Part shown: one piece after another, positions 35,165 to 46,408 of the stretch
Numbering within the stretch: the first letter of the stretch is position 1
How the letters are laid out: each line of letters opens with the position of its first letter
Source: Mesostigma viride
Lineage: Eukaryota > Streptophyta > Mesostigmatophyceae > Mesostigmatales > Mesostigmataceae
Direction: 5' to 3'
Assembly: GCA_009746045.1 (NCBI GenBank)
Contig: RPFO01000002.1
Location: 960,240 to 1,024,239 of the forward strand
Length of the DNA stretch: 64,000 nt
Made by a program: the position numbers and the translations under genes
Notes under the pieces: model-generated
What the model was told of the DNA's origin: nothing
Seen by the model: only the letters and a program-made list of their open reading frames with translations
Database searches by the model: none

Positions 35165-35592
35165 GACGGTGCCATCTACCGGCGCATGGAATGAAGTGGT
35201 AGACAAGTTTACTCATGGTTGTCGGCAAGTAGAGCATGCACGCCTGGCCTAGCTGAATTTAAATCAATGAGTTGAGTTTGGAGAGGCTGCATTTTGCTTG
35301 GATGAAGAATGTGTTAGCATGGCCAAACTTTTATGGCTTGTAGCCAAATCCTCTTGGGGTATGTGCACAGTGTACTAGCGGTGTTGTGCAATTGCGAGGA
35401 TTCCTGTCTTGTAGCGATGTGGCCTCTCACCCTGCAGCCTGGTAGATGTGTTGGCATGCAGCCACCCATCATTGGTCATCCGATCTGGTGTGATTTGCAT
35501 TTGCACACCTTGTATTAAGGCCATGATATGATGATGTCTTGTTATTTTTAATGTGTATATGCGAAAAGAGGCATAATATGCTTGTATATAGT
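35165..35592. other. No feature recognised
   Basis: Transposon interior between the unknown gene and the tandem repeats. No supported ORF. Confidence 0.5.
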
Positions 35593-36300
35593 GCTAGCAA
35601 ATGTCACTACCTTTACCTATGCCTGACCTTACAAGTTGAGGATGGTCTAATGTAGTGGCAAACAGGTTATTTACAACAATTCACAGTTTTCTGACATAGT
35701 TTGAGGCAACTATACTTACCAAAATGCTTGAAAAAGGCAAAAATTGCACCATTTATGCTAGCAAACGTCACTATTTTGAGATCAAACTGGGCCCAAACTT
35801 GGCCCATGGTCTAATCTAGTGGTGTTTAGGTTGCTTCCAACATTTCATAGCTTTCTGACATAGTTTGATATTGTTTAGTAGCTTACACTGAGCAAAATGC
35901 TTGAAAATGGCAAAAAATGCACCATTTATGCTAGCAAACGTCACTATTTTGACGTCAGACTGAGCCCAAACTTGGCCCATGGTCTAATCTAGTGGTGTTT
36001 AGGTTGCTTCCAATATTTCATAGCTTTATGACGTAGTTTGATATTGTTTAGTAGCTTACACTGAGCAAAATGCTTGAAAATGGCAAAAAATGCAGTATTT
36101 ATGCTAGCAAACGTCACTATTTTGAGTTCAGATTGACCCCAAACTTTGTGCATGGTCTATTCTAGTGGTAATTAGGTTGCTTGCAAATATCCATGATGGT
36201 TTGACGTGATTTAGTACTGTTTCATATTTATTACTAATTAATTTAACAAAAAATGACAAAAATGTACCTTCATTGCTAGCAAATGTCACGAAGATGACGT
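35593..36300. repeat. 172-bp tandem repeat, about four units, subterminal
   Basis: GCTAGCAAA[C/T]GTCAC recurs at 35593, 35757, 35930, 36103 and 36275. The intervening sequence is shared (GGTCTAATCTAGTGGTGTTT, TTTGATATTGTTTAGTAGCT), and the outer units are more diverged. It lies about 100 bp inside the right inverted end, where subterminal transposase-binding repeats are often found. Confidence 0.85.
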
Positions 36301-36423
36301 CCGATCGATACCAAACTTTGTACGAGGTCTATTTTGGTTGCAAACATCATGCATGACAATTTTCAGCATAAAAAGACAAACTTCGGTACGAAGTACATTT
36401 TGCGTGCTGGAGTACATTCTTAA

Positions 36424-38141
36424 CTCGTCGTCTGTCCCTGGTCCTCTACGGAGGACTGAGTTGAACTCAGTCCTCTCTAGAGGACCGAGTTTTTGGGTTT
36501 CGTAGAAAATTCGCCCCGGTCAGAATGTTTGACAAAAAAATTCTCTCAAAATTTATTCAAATACTACGTGAAAAGATCTTTCTTGGACATATTTTTGGGA
36601 TTTTTTTGGATTTGGTATGCGCGGCTAACTGTACGGTCAAAGTACAGGTGGTAAGGGTACTTTTCCACGTGAAACGCGAGTTCCGGAAATGCACGACCTA
36701 GCCATGGCGGCTCGCGCCCATGCATGCAGTTTACGTTTGCGGACGAGTTAGCCGTCCAAACTCAGTAAATAGATTTAAAATGCCCTAAAGATGATATAAA
36801 TCAATTTTTAGCTCGCGGGGATGCGATTTACCCAGTGTCGGCACTGTTCTTGCTGGAAAAAACTGCGATAAGGCAGGTCGACGGAATTGATTACTGCGCT
36901 TGCTTTCCGGCGCAATTTCAATGGCTGATAGGTTTCTTTCTACATGTTAACATGAGTTGCATTAGAATATATTGAGTGACAGTATAGATTTGATGATCTC
37001 GACCATTCTGTCACGTCATGGTCTATGTGCCGCAAAGTGCCACTTTTGCGGGCACCGCCTGGGCCAAGGTAACGCCAGCCGTGCCAGGTAAAGCCGGATA
37101 ATCGTTGCCTCTTCGTTCCTTGATGTTCGTACATGAGTTTAAGCTTGCGAGGCGTTGTCAGGTTCAAGTCTTGATGCTCTTTCTTGACCGTTGCCTGCCC
37201 CTCTCTAAAACCCCCTTTTCAGATGATGTTAGCAGGCATTTGCCTTAACCCAGTGTAGTTGTGCAGGGTTTTAGGAGCTGTGCAGGTTTAAACACCTTCA
37301 TAGATGTTAGTTATTCTTTTGCTACGTTCATACTGCATGATTGTGTGGCCACGGGCTGCGTCAAGGGTGCATTCAAGCTTTTACGGGTGAGTGAAAAGTC
37401 TTGGTGACAAACCACTGCCATCATGTGCCAGCAACTATGTTGGCCACATCATGGCAAGGCAAAACAGTTATAGCCATATCTATTGTTGTTTGAAACAATG
37501 GAAATATGCTTAACCTACCCATTATATTGGTGGTTGACACTTATAACATAACCCTTTGTTGGTAGGTATCCAAGCCCATTCCCTACATGCATGCATAGGC
37601 TCTCACTACATGATAAGGTATGATATACCTGAAGTATGATGATGCAAGTGTGTTGTCCTGTAATGCTTGAAGGGAAATGAGTTGATTGGGATGGTTGGTG
37701 GCCACGGTGATGTAGTATGACCGCACTTACATGCTAGCAAAGTTAGCAAAAGCCCCATTCCTCTCCTGAGGACTGAGAGTTTTTTAATTGTTTCAGGCAG
37801 TTGCAGTGGCCAAATGGAGCCCAGTTTTTTGCCACGCTTCAAGAACTATGTTGTTTACATGCCTATATTTTTTCTTCATGCACCAGGATTTGATTAAATT
37901 TTTCCCACTCGTTCTTATCCCGAAAAATGCAAATTCGCGAGGGGCGCCCAACGTCCGTGTAATTTTCAGGTGTTCGGGTCAAGTTTTCACATATGCAGTA
38001 TTTTTGCCAACAAAATGATATCTAGTACACCCCAGATCCACATCAAAACATTTGGGATGGACCCCCCACCTAGTCGCTACACGCGGTTGAAAATTGTCAA
38101 CTCAGTCCTCCTGTGAGGACTGAGTTGGGACAGACGACGAG
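36424..38141. mobile_element. 1.7 kb TTAA-flanked DNA element nested in the transposon end
   Basis: TTAA stands on both sides (36420–36423 and 38142–38145). The ends are CTCGTCGTCTGTCCC and its reverse complement. Just inside each end is a hairpin built from AACTCAGTCCTC (36452–36474 and 38101–38124). Removing the element restores the right inverted end of the host transposon, which fixes the borders. TTAA duplication is typical of piggyBac- and Kolobok-type elements. No transposase was seen inside, so it is likely non-autonomous. Confidence 0.8.
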
Positions 38142-38152
38142 TTAATGGCTGG

Positions 38153-38571
38153 TACATTCTGAATGGCTTCTACCCTGGCTAGCAACGGGCCGCGGGGCCC
38201 GTGGGGAGAAAACAGGAGCATAACCCATTGCATGCAGTCCAAGCAAGAGAGAGGGAGGAAATGCGGGGTTCAAACTGGGCTAGCTAGCTGTGATCACTAC
38301 TATAAGGTCGGCCAGCAACTGACTTGTATAGTTCATGCATGGCAGGTTTGCCGAACCTAAGTTTTTTCTGCCGGAATGTTCTAATTGGGGCCGGCCAGGC
38401 CAGGTTAGGGTATGCTGCCCCGGCTGGCTAAGCCGCTGGGGGCCGGCCAGACGTCAAGGGCATGCAGTGGCCGGACATCTACCTCAACTGGTGCGAGCAA
38501 GATGTCATACAAATGCTATCCTACACTGCCAAATCTCGTCCGTAATGCTGCCAGCCATACCTTTATTATAC
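38153..38571 (-). pseudogene. RT element fragments: LINE-B remainder, then LINE-A-type
   Basis: 38166–38232 continues the LINE-B sequence interrupted at 27880. From about 38233 the minus strand matches a LINE-A-type RT C-terminal region (compare 42120–42250 on plus and 45640–45900 on minus). The match stops at 38571, where an 18-mer begins. Confidence 0.6.
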
Positions 38572-39165
38572 CAAGGAGACAACCAGCGCAAGACAGAAAT
38601 CGGGAGAATCCGGACCATGGTAGCTCGAGCCTGCCGTTATCTTGTCCGCGTGTTCGAGTCGTTAATCAGGATGATGAATATGAATGGTGATGGAAATGTG
38701 TAACCTTGTGCATTGAAATTATGCCGGCTGGCTTACGTGTAGAGCGACTAGATGACCTACTAGACGGCGGGGCCGGAAACAACTTGCTTGATCAGGGCGT
38801 GTGTTTCGAGCCTACTGCATGACTGGCCGGGAGTGTCTTAGTAGTGGTGAGCTCGCACCATTGCTGCGATCGCTCTCCTACCATTTAATTACGAGGAAAT
38901 ACCCGCAAATGGAAAACCACTGAAAAGGTCTAGCTAGTCAGCCATTACGTTAGCCATGCCATGATTCCAAACGTCCAAGATCGAACTGCACACGGTGCAA
39001 AGGCAAAAGCCCGGAGGACAGCACTTTCAAATGTGCGTCGGGAACCAAAAGCCCGCGTACTGAGCCAGATCGAAAACATCGTGTTGCTGCAGCGACGCGA
39101 CGATGTGGACAAAGAATCCAGTACCAAGCTCAGAACGGCCGCAAAGGAGATCTGGCATCACAGGG
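38572..39165. repeat. Dispersed repeat R, copy 2, headed by the exact 18-mer
   Basis: The 18-mer is at 38572–38589, exactly at the switch from RT sequence to repeat R. The rest parallels 6212–6745 (for example GGAGAATCCGGACCATGGTA), with small indels. Confidence 0.75.
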
Positions 39166-39390
39166 TTCAAGATGTGCCGAGATACTACGCGATCCAGCGC
39201 TGGTCCACGATCGACCTGTTTGTAGAGCTTGTATACCCTTATGGCAAACACTCTAACGACGTATGACATTTTTCCACTCAGTGTGGAAAACCCGACGTTC
39301 AGCAGGTCCTGTCGGAGCATCCTGTAAACCGTGCCGGGGAGTATACGTAACACGTCCGGCCTGAGAAGCCGGCGCCAGCTTACAGTAATT
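39166..39390 (-). pseudogene. RT element fragment
   Basis: The minus strand matches the RT part encoding TVYRMLRQ-like sequence and the following region (compare 45900–46000). It is degraded. Confidence 0.5.
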
Positions 39391-40266
39391 TTTTTATATG
39401 TCAACTGGTCTGGGCTACAACCTGCAGGTGGGGGATGTAAACAGCCATGCACCTACTTTGGGGCGCACGAGGGGCCGACACCTGCACCACCAATTGGTGT
39501 ATCATACCCTAAGTTGCATGGCCGGTTGGTGTATATCATACCCTAGGTTAAGGCCGGCGCCTAGCTGGCATGCCAGCCGGCTGGAAGATGATTATGGCTA
39601 GGCAATAGCTAGGGCGTGGCCTCTTAGCACTGAGCTAGAGAGTTAAGCTCTAGAGCTGCGCATGGGCAAAGCAATGCTAGCTACTTTATAATGCTACTGC
39701 ATCATGAGGATCGATGCGCTGGCCCAGGGTGCTCCCAACGCTGCCTCTTTTGCGGGCGTTGCGGCCCGCGCACCGTTGCTGGCGGCCCGGCACCTGCCGG
39801 CCAATGGCCATGCCCCCGCCGCTGCCGACCCAGCCCGCCGGCTACAGACAGCCGGACCCCGAGGTCCTGCATGGCCGCCCAGTGCTCACCGCCTCAAGCG
39901 TAACCGGGACCCGCTGCTGAAACCGGTGCTCAAGGCCGCCCTTAATGCATGTGCATGCATATGCCAGGCCTACCGACGCACATGCTCTGACCGCCGGTCG
40001 ATGCAGAGGCGGGCCAGTGCATCGCGGATGCCAAGGTCTGCCAAGCTCGCAACCAGGGCAAGCCAACGTCGGGTAGGCACCTCGACCGGCTCGGCGGCCG
40101 GCGCCGGCAGCACCTGCATGTGGAGCACACGCCGGGGGATAGCGCGGCGCCGGTCCGAGCCTTAATTGACCGCTGGTTGGCCCACAACGTTTCCATGACC
40201 TGTCACCCGTCACGGTAATAAGAAGCGGCGGGCCGGGGGGGGCGGGGGCGCGAGCCCCACGTACTG
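39391..40266. other. GC-rich interval upstream of an RT fragment; nothing recognised
   Basis: From about 39700 it is GC-rich with open frames lacking family motifs. Lying just before plus-strand RT blocks, it could be a decayed upstream part of that element, but I cannot show this. Confidence 0.35.
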
Positions 40267-42350
40267 TTGGTGGGAGAGCCCCCCCCGGCCCCCCCCGCGC
40301 CCCCCCGGCCCGGCCCCCGCCGCAATTCACCCCGCGACGGCCGGCCGTCTCGGTGTTGGCTGTACCCCCCCCCGCCGCCTTCGGCGCCCAGCCAGGCTCC
40401 TCGGCCGCGGATCGACTACCAAGTCCCCGCCTTGATGAAGGAGGGCTGCCTTGCCACCAACGACGTCCTCCACCCTAGCTTCACTTTGGAGGAAATGGAC
40501 GGCGCCTTTGCTCGCTTGCGGTACGACGCGGCGGTCGGTGCTGACCACCATTCGGCCGAGCTGCTGAAGACGGCCCTGAACCGGCGGTGACTCGATCAAG
40601 GGAGCTTGAATCTGCATGCTGGCGTTCTGCAACCGTGTTATGCTCTCAGTGATAAGCCTCCGCCTGCTGAGTGGCAGACGGCCACCCGATTCATGCTGTA
40701 CAAGAAGGGTTCTGGTGCTAACCCGGCCGGTAACTATCGGGGTGTCTGCCTCCAGAGCTGCGCTGAAGGTCTTCATGCGCATGATGCTGCACAGGCTAGA
40801 TCCGCCGGCGCTGCGCTCGGTGCACGCTGGACCGGCTGCACCTGGGCGAGTCTCAGCATGGGTTTTCGTCGTGGCTGTAACACTGTCATGGCTGTATTTG
40901 TCGCGCGCCGGAGCCCTGGTGGAGGAGGTCGGCGTCGCATTTGCCCTGATGGTTTTCCGCTGCATGGCCTTCTTTTTTGTTGACTATATCAAGGCTTTCG
41001 ACACGGTCCTCTGGGGGGCTCTTTGGCCCATCCTATAGCTCTGGATCGCGTGCCACCAGCGTTTATTGCATGCTGCCATTCGCCGGCTGTGTGAGGGATC
41101 ACAGGCAGTACTGAGTGTGGACTGCCGGGAAGGCGCCACCCCACCACTCCCCGGCGTTTCCACGGGGCCGGTGTGGCAATGTTATTATGTCCTGTCCCCT
41201 TATCTCAAGGAGACAACCAGCCTGTATCCTTATCTATTCATTATTCGGTTGTTGATCCCGTCATGGCGCCAGGCACGTGCGCGCCCCTTGCGGCGCCAGC
41301 TCAAGGGGTTCGAGCCTGGCTTGCATGGACATCCTAAACGATCGCGAACACAGCGGCACTGGCCCTGGTTACCGCCTGTCCGACCTGATTTATGCGGATG
41401 ATACCACCCTCATCGAGCGCCCCGGCCATGCAAGCACATTCAATGACCTGGCTGGACTGTTTGGGCTTGGAGACGCGGGCGGTGGGGTTGGAGATTAGTG
41501 TCAAAACCGAGGAGATGGTGATTGGGGCTACCAGTTGCCCGCTACGTACGGCCGTTGCTGCTAGACGGGACGGAGAGTACTGTTCCGTGAGCGCCGCTTC
41601 AAGCTGCTGGGGAGCTGATGCGCTCCCGGCCCGATGCCGCCGCCGATGTGGAAACCGGCTGCATCGGCCTGGCCTGGGCCAGGCTCCGCTCGTTCAACCC
41701 CTACTGGCGCTCGAAGGACCTGGGCGAGGACCGCAAGCGGGTGCTCTTCAACATCCTGGTCCTCACGGTGCTCACCTATGGCGCCGAGGCATGAACGCTC
41801 ATGCACGGACAAGATGGCCACATGGCTGGACCGGCGGCACGGTTTACAGGATCGATGCTCCGACAGGTCCAGCATGTAGGGTTTTCCACACATGTTAGAG
41901 TCTTTGTATAAGGGTATGCCAGCTCGCATTTCGGTCGAGATTAGTCATCATAGGATAGTGATTCGTAGGACATCTTGCTCGCACCAGTCAGGTAGACACG
42001 GCTGCCCTCGGTGTCGGGTCTGGCCGCCCCCCCGGCAGCGCCTTGGCCATGCAGCCAGGGCGGCGTATCCTGACCTGGCCTGGCCCCAAGGACATTCCTA
42101 GAAAGATTGCGGTAAACCTGCCATGCATGCATGAACTATACACAGTTGCTGGCCGACCTAGTGGTCCCTGAGCCCAGTTTGAACACCGCATTTCCTCCCT
42201 CTCTCTTGCTTGGACTGCAATGCAGAACAAGAAGAGGGGGCAGCCCATTCAGTCCAGGCCCACACGCCAGCCCCTGTGGGTGAGCCCCCGGCCTAGCTGC
42301 CCCAGGAGGAAGGGGTGCTTTGCTGAGTAGAGTAGTTAGGATTTTCTAAG
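40267..42350 (+). pseudogene. LINE-A reverse transcriptase, longest copy, broken into several frames
   Basis: Plus-strand RT blocks in order: FTLEEMDGAFARLRYDAAVG (about 40490), LYKKGSGANPAGNYRGVCLQ (about 40700), FVDYIKAFDTVLWG (about 40980), YRLSDLIYADDTTLIE (about 41370), then LETRAVGLEISVKTEEMVIG. The C-terminal region and UTR extend to about 42350. The YADD box and the D-x-x-KAFD block are intact, but the frame changes at least four times. A small insertion at 41206–41235 disrupts the stretch between the two blocks. This is a dead element. Confidence 0.8.
41198..41235 (+). repeat. 18-mer family (15-bp core) between direct repeats, inside RT
   Basis: CAAGGAGACAACCAG at 41206–41220 plus CCTGTAT lies between two copies of CCTTATCT (41198–41205 and 41228–41235). 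The undisturbed RT sequence (near 8060, minus strand) has the site once and no insert. Confidence 0.8.
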
Positions 42351-42358
42351 AGTTTAAT

Positions 42359-42390
42359 AGCTTATCAAGGAGACAACCAGCGCAGCTTAT
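42359..42390 (+). repeat. 18-mer between direct repeats
   Basis: CAAGGAGACAACCAGCGC at 42366–42383, flanked by AGCTTAT on both sides (42359–42365 and 42384–42390). Confidence 0.8.
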
Positions 42391-42515
42391 AGTTAGGTTT
42401 TGCGGCTTCGCTCACCTCCATCAATCAAGCAAGGGAATACGTGCTACATGATCTCCCCACGGAGCCATGTTATAATTTAATAATTTATCAAGGAGACAAC
42501 CAGCCCTGACCAGCC
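42391..42515 (+). mobile_element. LINE-A 3' end with hairpin, tail and another 18-mer core
   Basis: GTGCTACATGATCTCCCCAC, hairpin CTCC-CCAC-GGAG (42453–42464) and a TAATTTA-type tail. The core CAAGGAGACAACCAG follows at 42489–42503 with no clear flanking duplication. Confidence 0.65.
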
Positions 42516-44600
42516 ATTAATTAATTAATTAATGAATTAATTAAAATCATAGCTCCGTGGGGAGCATATGTAACACATAGCCCTGAGAAAGGGGCATCTA
42601 TGGGTTAATTGTAATACAATCAGGGCGACAGCCTGCAGGTGTAGGATGTACAACTATCACCTGCTCTGGGTGTACAAGGTGCACCTGCACCGCCATGATG
42701 GTTCATGCCTCCTAAACAAGCGCACACAGGGCGGCTGGAGGAGAGGGCCTAGAAGCCGGCCTGCATGACATATGGGGTGGAAGGTATACGGCTAGGCTAT
42801 ATCTGGGGTACACATGGCATCTCAGCAGGGAGTAACTCCCTGCATATAGGCATAGCATGGCTGAATTCTTACTGCAACATCCATGGGAGGTCCCATTATA
42901 GGCATGGTGTAGCTAAATACTGAAGGCATCATCCATGGGGGCCATTATGGGCGCATATGAGCGTGGGCCACATGCTATAGATAGGCTAAGCCTGACTAAT
43001 CTACACTACTGGTATATGTTCCCTAGTCTGAGGTGGCAGGAGGTGCCTGCCAGGGCTCATGTGGTCAACGTGGATGAGGTCCCGCCCCCCTCCAGTATAC
43101 CGGCTTCCCCCCTGCGCTGAGTCTGCCGGAGCTGAAGGTAGGTCGGCCATATATGCTATATAGCTCGCGTTGCCGCTGTTGCTGGGCCAGGGTCAAGTCG
43201 TCGTCCAGCGTGAAGCGAGTCTCCGAGAGAGCTCTTCTTGCGGCATTTAAGGAACGCCAGCTTGTCCACCATGTACTGAAAGGTGAGGAGCACAGGTGCC
43301 GGGCGCCGGCCAGCCTTACCCCGCGCACGGGGGAGGCGGACAGCCGACATCTGCAGCTCACCGGCCAGTGCATGAGTGGCATGGCCGGGGGCAAGAATGC
43401 CGTGAGAAGGCTCGTCGAGGCCGGTCTCACCTTCCGGATGGTCGAAGTGCTTGACGATGACATTGTGGCTGCGCTGGGTGATGTCGGCCTCCTCGCAAAG
43501 GTCGAGGGCTTGTTGCTTGAGTTGTGCCGCGATGGTGGAGGTCACTGGTGGAGGTGGTATGTTGCTTAAGCAAGTCCGCCCAGGTGGAGGGAACATCACT
43601 GGCCTGGCCAGCAGGTGCCGGCTGGGCAGCGATGTCCTTCACCGCCTGGGCGGTGAGGCCGGCGGTGTCATGCAAGCACTCAAGGGCGGTGGCGGTGGCT
43701 TGAAGGCGCTGGTCGAGATCGAGGAGCTGGGCTGTGATGTCGGCAGTGGAGGCGGAAATGGCAGTGGAGGTGGAGGCGGCGGTGGTGGAAAGGTGAGAAA
43801 GTTCAGTAGCCAGCGTGCCGCCCATTGCTGCCACATCAGCGGCAAGGGGGGTCACGTGCTGCTGAAAGGCTTCCGTAAGGATGGAACGAAGTTTGGGGGC
43901 GGAGATGGATGGAGCCCAGATCTCGCCATCAGAGCGCATGAGAAGGGAGTTGAGAATGGTATGCTGGACTTTCGGGGCGGGTGCACCCGAACAGCAGGCT
44001 GATGTTGTGCAAGCTGCGGCCGTCCGGGAGGAGGAGGCGATTGTTGTCGTGGAGATGGAGGCACAGGTCGTAAAGCGAAGCGTACGTAGTCCCCGAAGAA
44101 GATGCATGTCATAGCATCGCTCGGAGGCATGTTCGTAATCATCGACCTTGAAAGGCCGGCCCGGCCGAAAGCGCGGTTCTGAGGGGCGTGAAGCCCCTCG
44201 ATCCTGTTTTTTCGGCTGGGCGGGTGCGTTTAGGGTCAGGCGATGCAGATGGCGAGGCATAATAAAGCCCAGGAGGGTTCGGGGCGACCACCAGTGCACG
44301 ACTACATAGTGTCACCGCTGCCTGCCGGACCTGAGGGCGAAGCTGCAGCAGGCCTGGGCTGCAGACGTATTTTCATGGCCGAGCGCATCCGCCAAACTGC
44401 GTTGCGTCGAGGTGCGTTTGCTCGTCATATATTGCGTAATAGATTCGGAAAATTATATCAGCATATGTGCGTCTTAGAAAGACGAAGCGATAGTGATGAT
44501 TCACGGCTAAATGCGGTGCTCAAATGTGAAAGTTATGAGCTCCGCCGTCAGCCATGGCTACCTCGTGGCTCGTGGCTCGTCGATGATCATCTCTTATGCA
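42516..44600 (-). mobile_element. Full-length ORF1-only retroelement E6
   Basis: The 2.09 kb minus-strand unit lies between copies of TGACCAGCC (42507–42515 and 44601–44609). It begins at the constant 5' start near 44580. ORF1 is read in pieces: 44299–43427 (EAFQQHVTPLAADVAAMGG, DTAGLTAQAVKDIAAQPA), 43599–43156 and 43463–43065 (DDDLTLAQQQRQREL). It ends with the second-subfamily UTR, hairpin GCTCC-GTGG-GGAGC (42552–42565) and an AATT tail. Frame changes make it a pseudogene. It inserted into the tail of E7. Confidence 0.85.
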
Positions 44601-44609
44601 TGACCAGCC

Positions 44610-45388
44610 ATTAATTAATTAATTAATTAATTAAATTAATTAATTAAATTAATTAATTAATTAATTAGTAACATAACTCCGTTGGGAGTACATGTAGCAC
44701 ATATCCCGGAGAAGGGGCATATGCAGCTTTTAATACATTCTGGGCTACTTCCTGCAAGAGTGGAATGTAAGCAACACTTGCTCTAGGTGCCTCAAGGACA
44801 CCGGCACCACCACGATCTATCAAGCTCAACTCAGCTAAGGAGAGCCTGTCATGGGGGAGGAAGATCATCATGGCTATACAAGAGCTAGAATGGCTTGCAT
44901 CACTCCCCGGAAAGGAGAACTTTTGCGGTTGGACTGTAGGTGTCAGCTGGGGATGCCTTAGGATCCGGAGACGTCCGTCCTATAGTCAGCAAAAGTGGGT
45001 GCGAGAGGTCCCCAGTTCGATTCCGGCCTGGATTCATTTGCAGATCGCGTTTTCCGCGGATCGGCACTGAACGCAAATGGTTTTCACCTTTGCGGCGTGC
45101 CAAATCAGAATACAAGAGCTAGGGCATGGCTCCTCAGCAGAGAGCGTCTCTCTGCATAGGCATAGCATGGCCAAATTCTTAATGCAACATCCATGGTAGG
45201 TCCCATTATAGGCAGGGCGTGGCAAAATCATGCATGGCCAGTGTGAGCGCACATGCGCTGGGGCCGCGTGGTAGGCTAAGCCTTACTAATCTACACTACT
45301 GCTATATTTCCTAGACTGGGGTTGCTGAGGTGGCAGGGGGTGCCTGCCAGGGCTTGTGGTCGACGTGGATGACGTCCCCCCTCCAGTA
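44610..45388 (-). mobile_element. ORF1-type retroelement E7 (3' part), hit by a SINE
   Basis: Long AATT tail (44610–44668), hairpin (44676–44689), UTR, and a short ORF1 C-terminal remnant at about 45300–45388. It is interrupted at 44889–45110 by a SINE and cut at 45388 by an RT element. Confidence 0.75.
44889..45110 (+). mobile_element. tRNA-like SINE with target-site duplication
   Basis: A 222-bp insertion flanked by TACAAGAGCTAG (44877–44888 and 45111–45122). It contains GTTCGATTCC at 45015–45024, a good RNA polymerase III B box. The A box about 30 bp upstream (TAGTCAGC near 44983) is weak. The 3' part is unrelated to tRNA, as in tRNA-derived SINEs. No second copy was noticed in the window. 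Confidence 0.75.
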
Positions 45389-45398
45389 TACCGGCCAT

Positions 45399-46398
45399 TA
45401 AATTTAAATTAAATTAAATTATAACATGCCTCCGTTGGGAGGTCATGTAGCACATATTCCTTGATGGATGGGTGGGGTGGAAGGAGCCGCGTAATCGGAC
45501 TAACCTAACTCTAATCTAGCTAGTCTAGAAAAGTCCTAACTACCTTACTCATCAAAACGCCTCCTCCGCTTGGGGGGAGGTGGTTTGCCCACAGGGTCGG
45601 GCGTGTGAGCCTTGACAATCCGCTTCCACCGCGTCTTGTTCTGCATGGCGGTCCAAAGAAGGGAGAGAGAGTGGATGCGATATTCAAACTGGGCTGGGAC
45701 CAGTAGGTCATCCAGCAACATCTGTACGTAGTTCGTGACATGTTTCCCTACCTTTTTGGCAATGCCCTTGGGGCCAGGCCCGCAGGTCAGAATGTGCCGC
45801 CCTGGCTGGCCAAGCCGCTGGGGGCCGGCCAGACCAAGGGCGGTGTCGACCTGGCTGGTGCGAGCAAGGTGTCCTACAAATGCTATCCTACGCTGTCTAA
45901 TCTCGTCCGAAATACGAGGCATGCCCTGATACAAAGACTCTGATGACGGGCGCTTGGAAAACCCTACGTTCAGGACCTGTCGGAGCATCCTGTAAACTGT
46001 GCCGTCTAGCCTAGATGCCAGTGTGGGGGTGAGTGTCCACGCCTCGGCGCCATACGTGAGCACCGTGAGGACGAGGACCTTGAAGAGCATGCGCTTGCGG
46101 TGTTCGCCCAGGCCCTTGGAGCGCCAGTAGGTGTTGAGCGAACGGAGCCTAGCCCAGGCCAGACCAATGCGGGTGTCCACATCGTCGGCTGTGTCAGGAA
46201 GCCAGCTCCCTAACAGTTTGAAGCGGTCGCGGAACGGGACCGTCGTCCCGTCGAGCAGGCGCGGCAGCGGCGGTGGGCTGGAGGCCCCAATCACCATCGC
46301 CTCAGTTTTGACACTAATCTCCAACCCCACCGCCCTCGCCTCCAGGCCCAGACAGTCCAGCCAGGTCTGAATGTCCTCGGGGCGCGCGATGAGGGTGG
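45399..46398 (-). pseudogene. 5'-truncated LINE-A with open RT C-terminus (287 codons)
   Basis: A 1.0 kb insertion between copies of TACCGGCCAT (45389–45398 and 46399–46408). The minus strand is open from 46408 to 45545. It starts just after the YADD box (TTLIARPEDIQTW), then has LLGSWLPDTADDVDTRIGLA, VLTVLTYGAEAWTL, IAFVGHLARTSQVD and the basic end PPPKRRRRFDE. It keeps the 3' UTR, the hairpin CCTCC-GTTG-GGAGG (45429–45442) and an AAATTTAAATT tail. It is the best copy for the RT C-terminus but lacks the catalytic core. Confidence 0.85.
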
Positions 46399-46408
46399 TA
46401 CCGGCCAT

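Larger units (their letters stand above)
27881..38152. mobile_element. 8.55 kb DNA transposon with 27-bp inverted ends, itself interrupted
   Basis: The left end (27881–27907) reads CCAGCCGTTAAGAATGTACT and ends CCAGCAC. The right end, reversed, is the same with one change. It is split by a later insertion: 36404–36423 plus 38146–38152. The element sits inside a LINE-B fragment that is continuous at 7010–7040. It carries hexanucleotide arrays, a palindrome, a degraded transposase-like reading, a 650-residue gene and subterminal 172-bp repeats. Extra bases on both flanks hide the target-site duplication. Confidence 0.7.
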
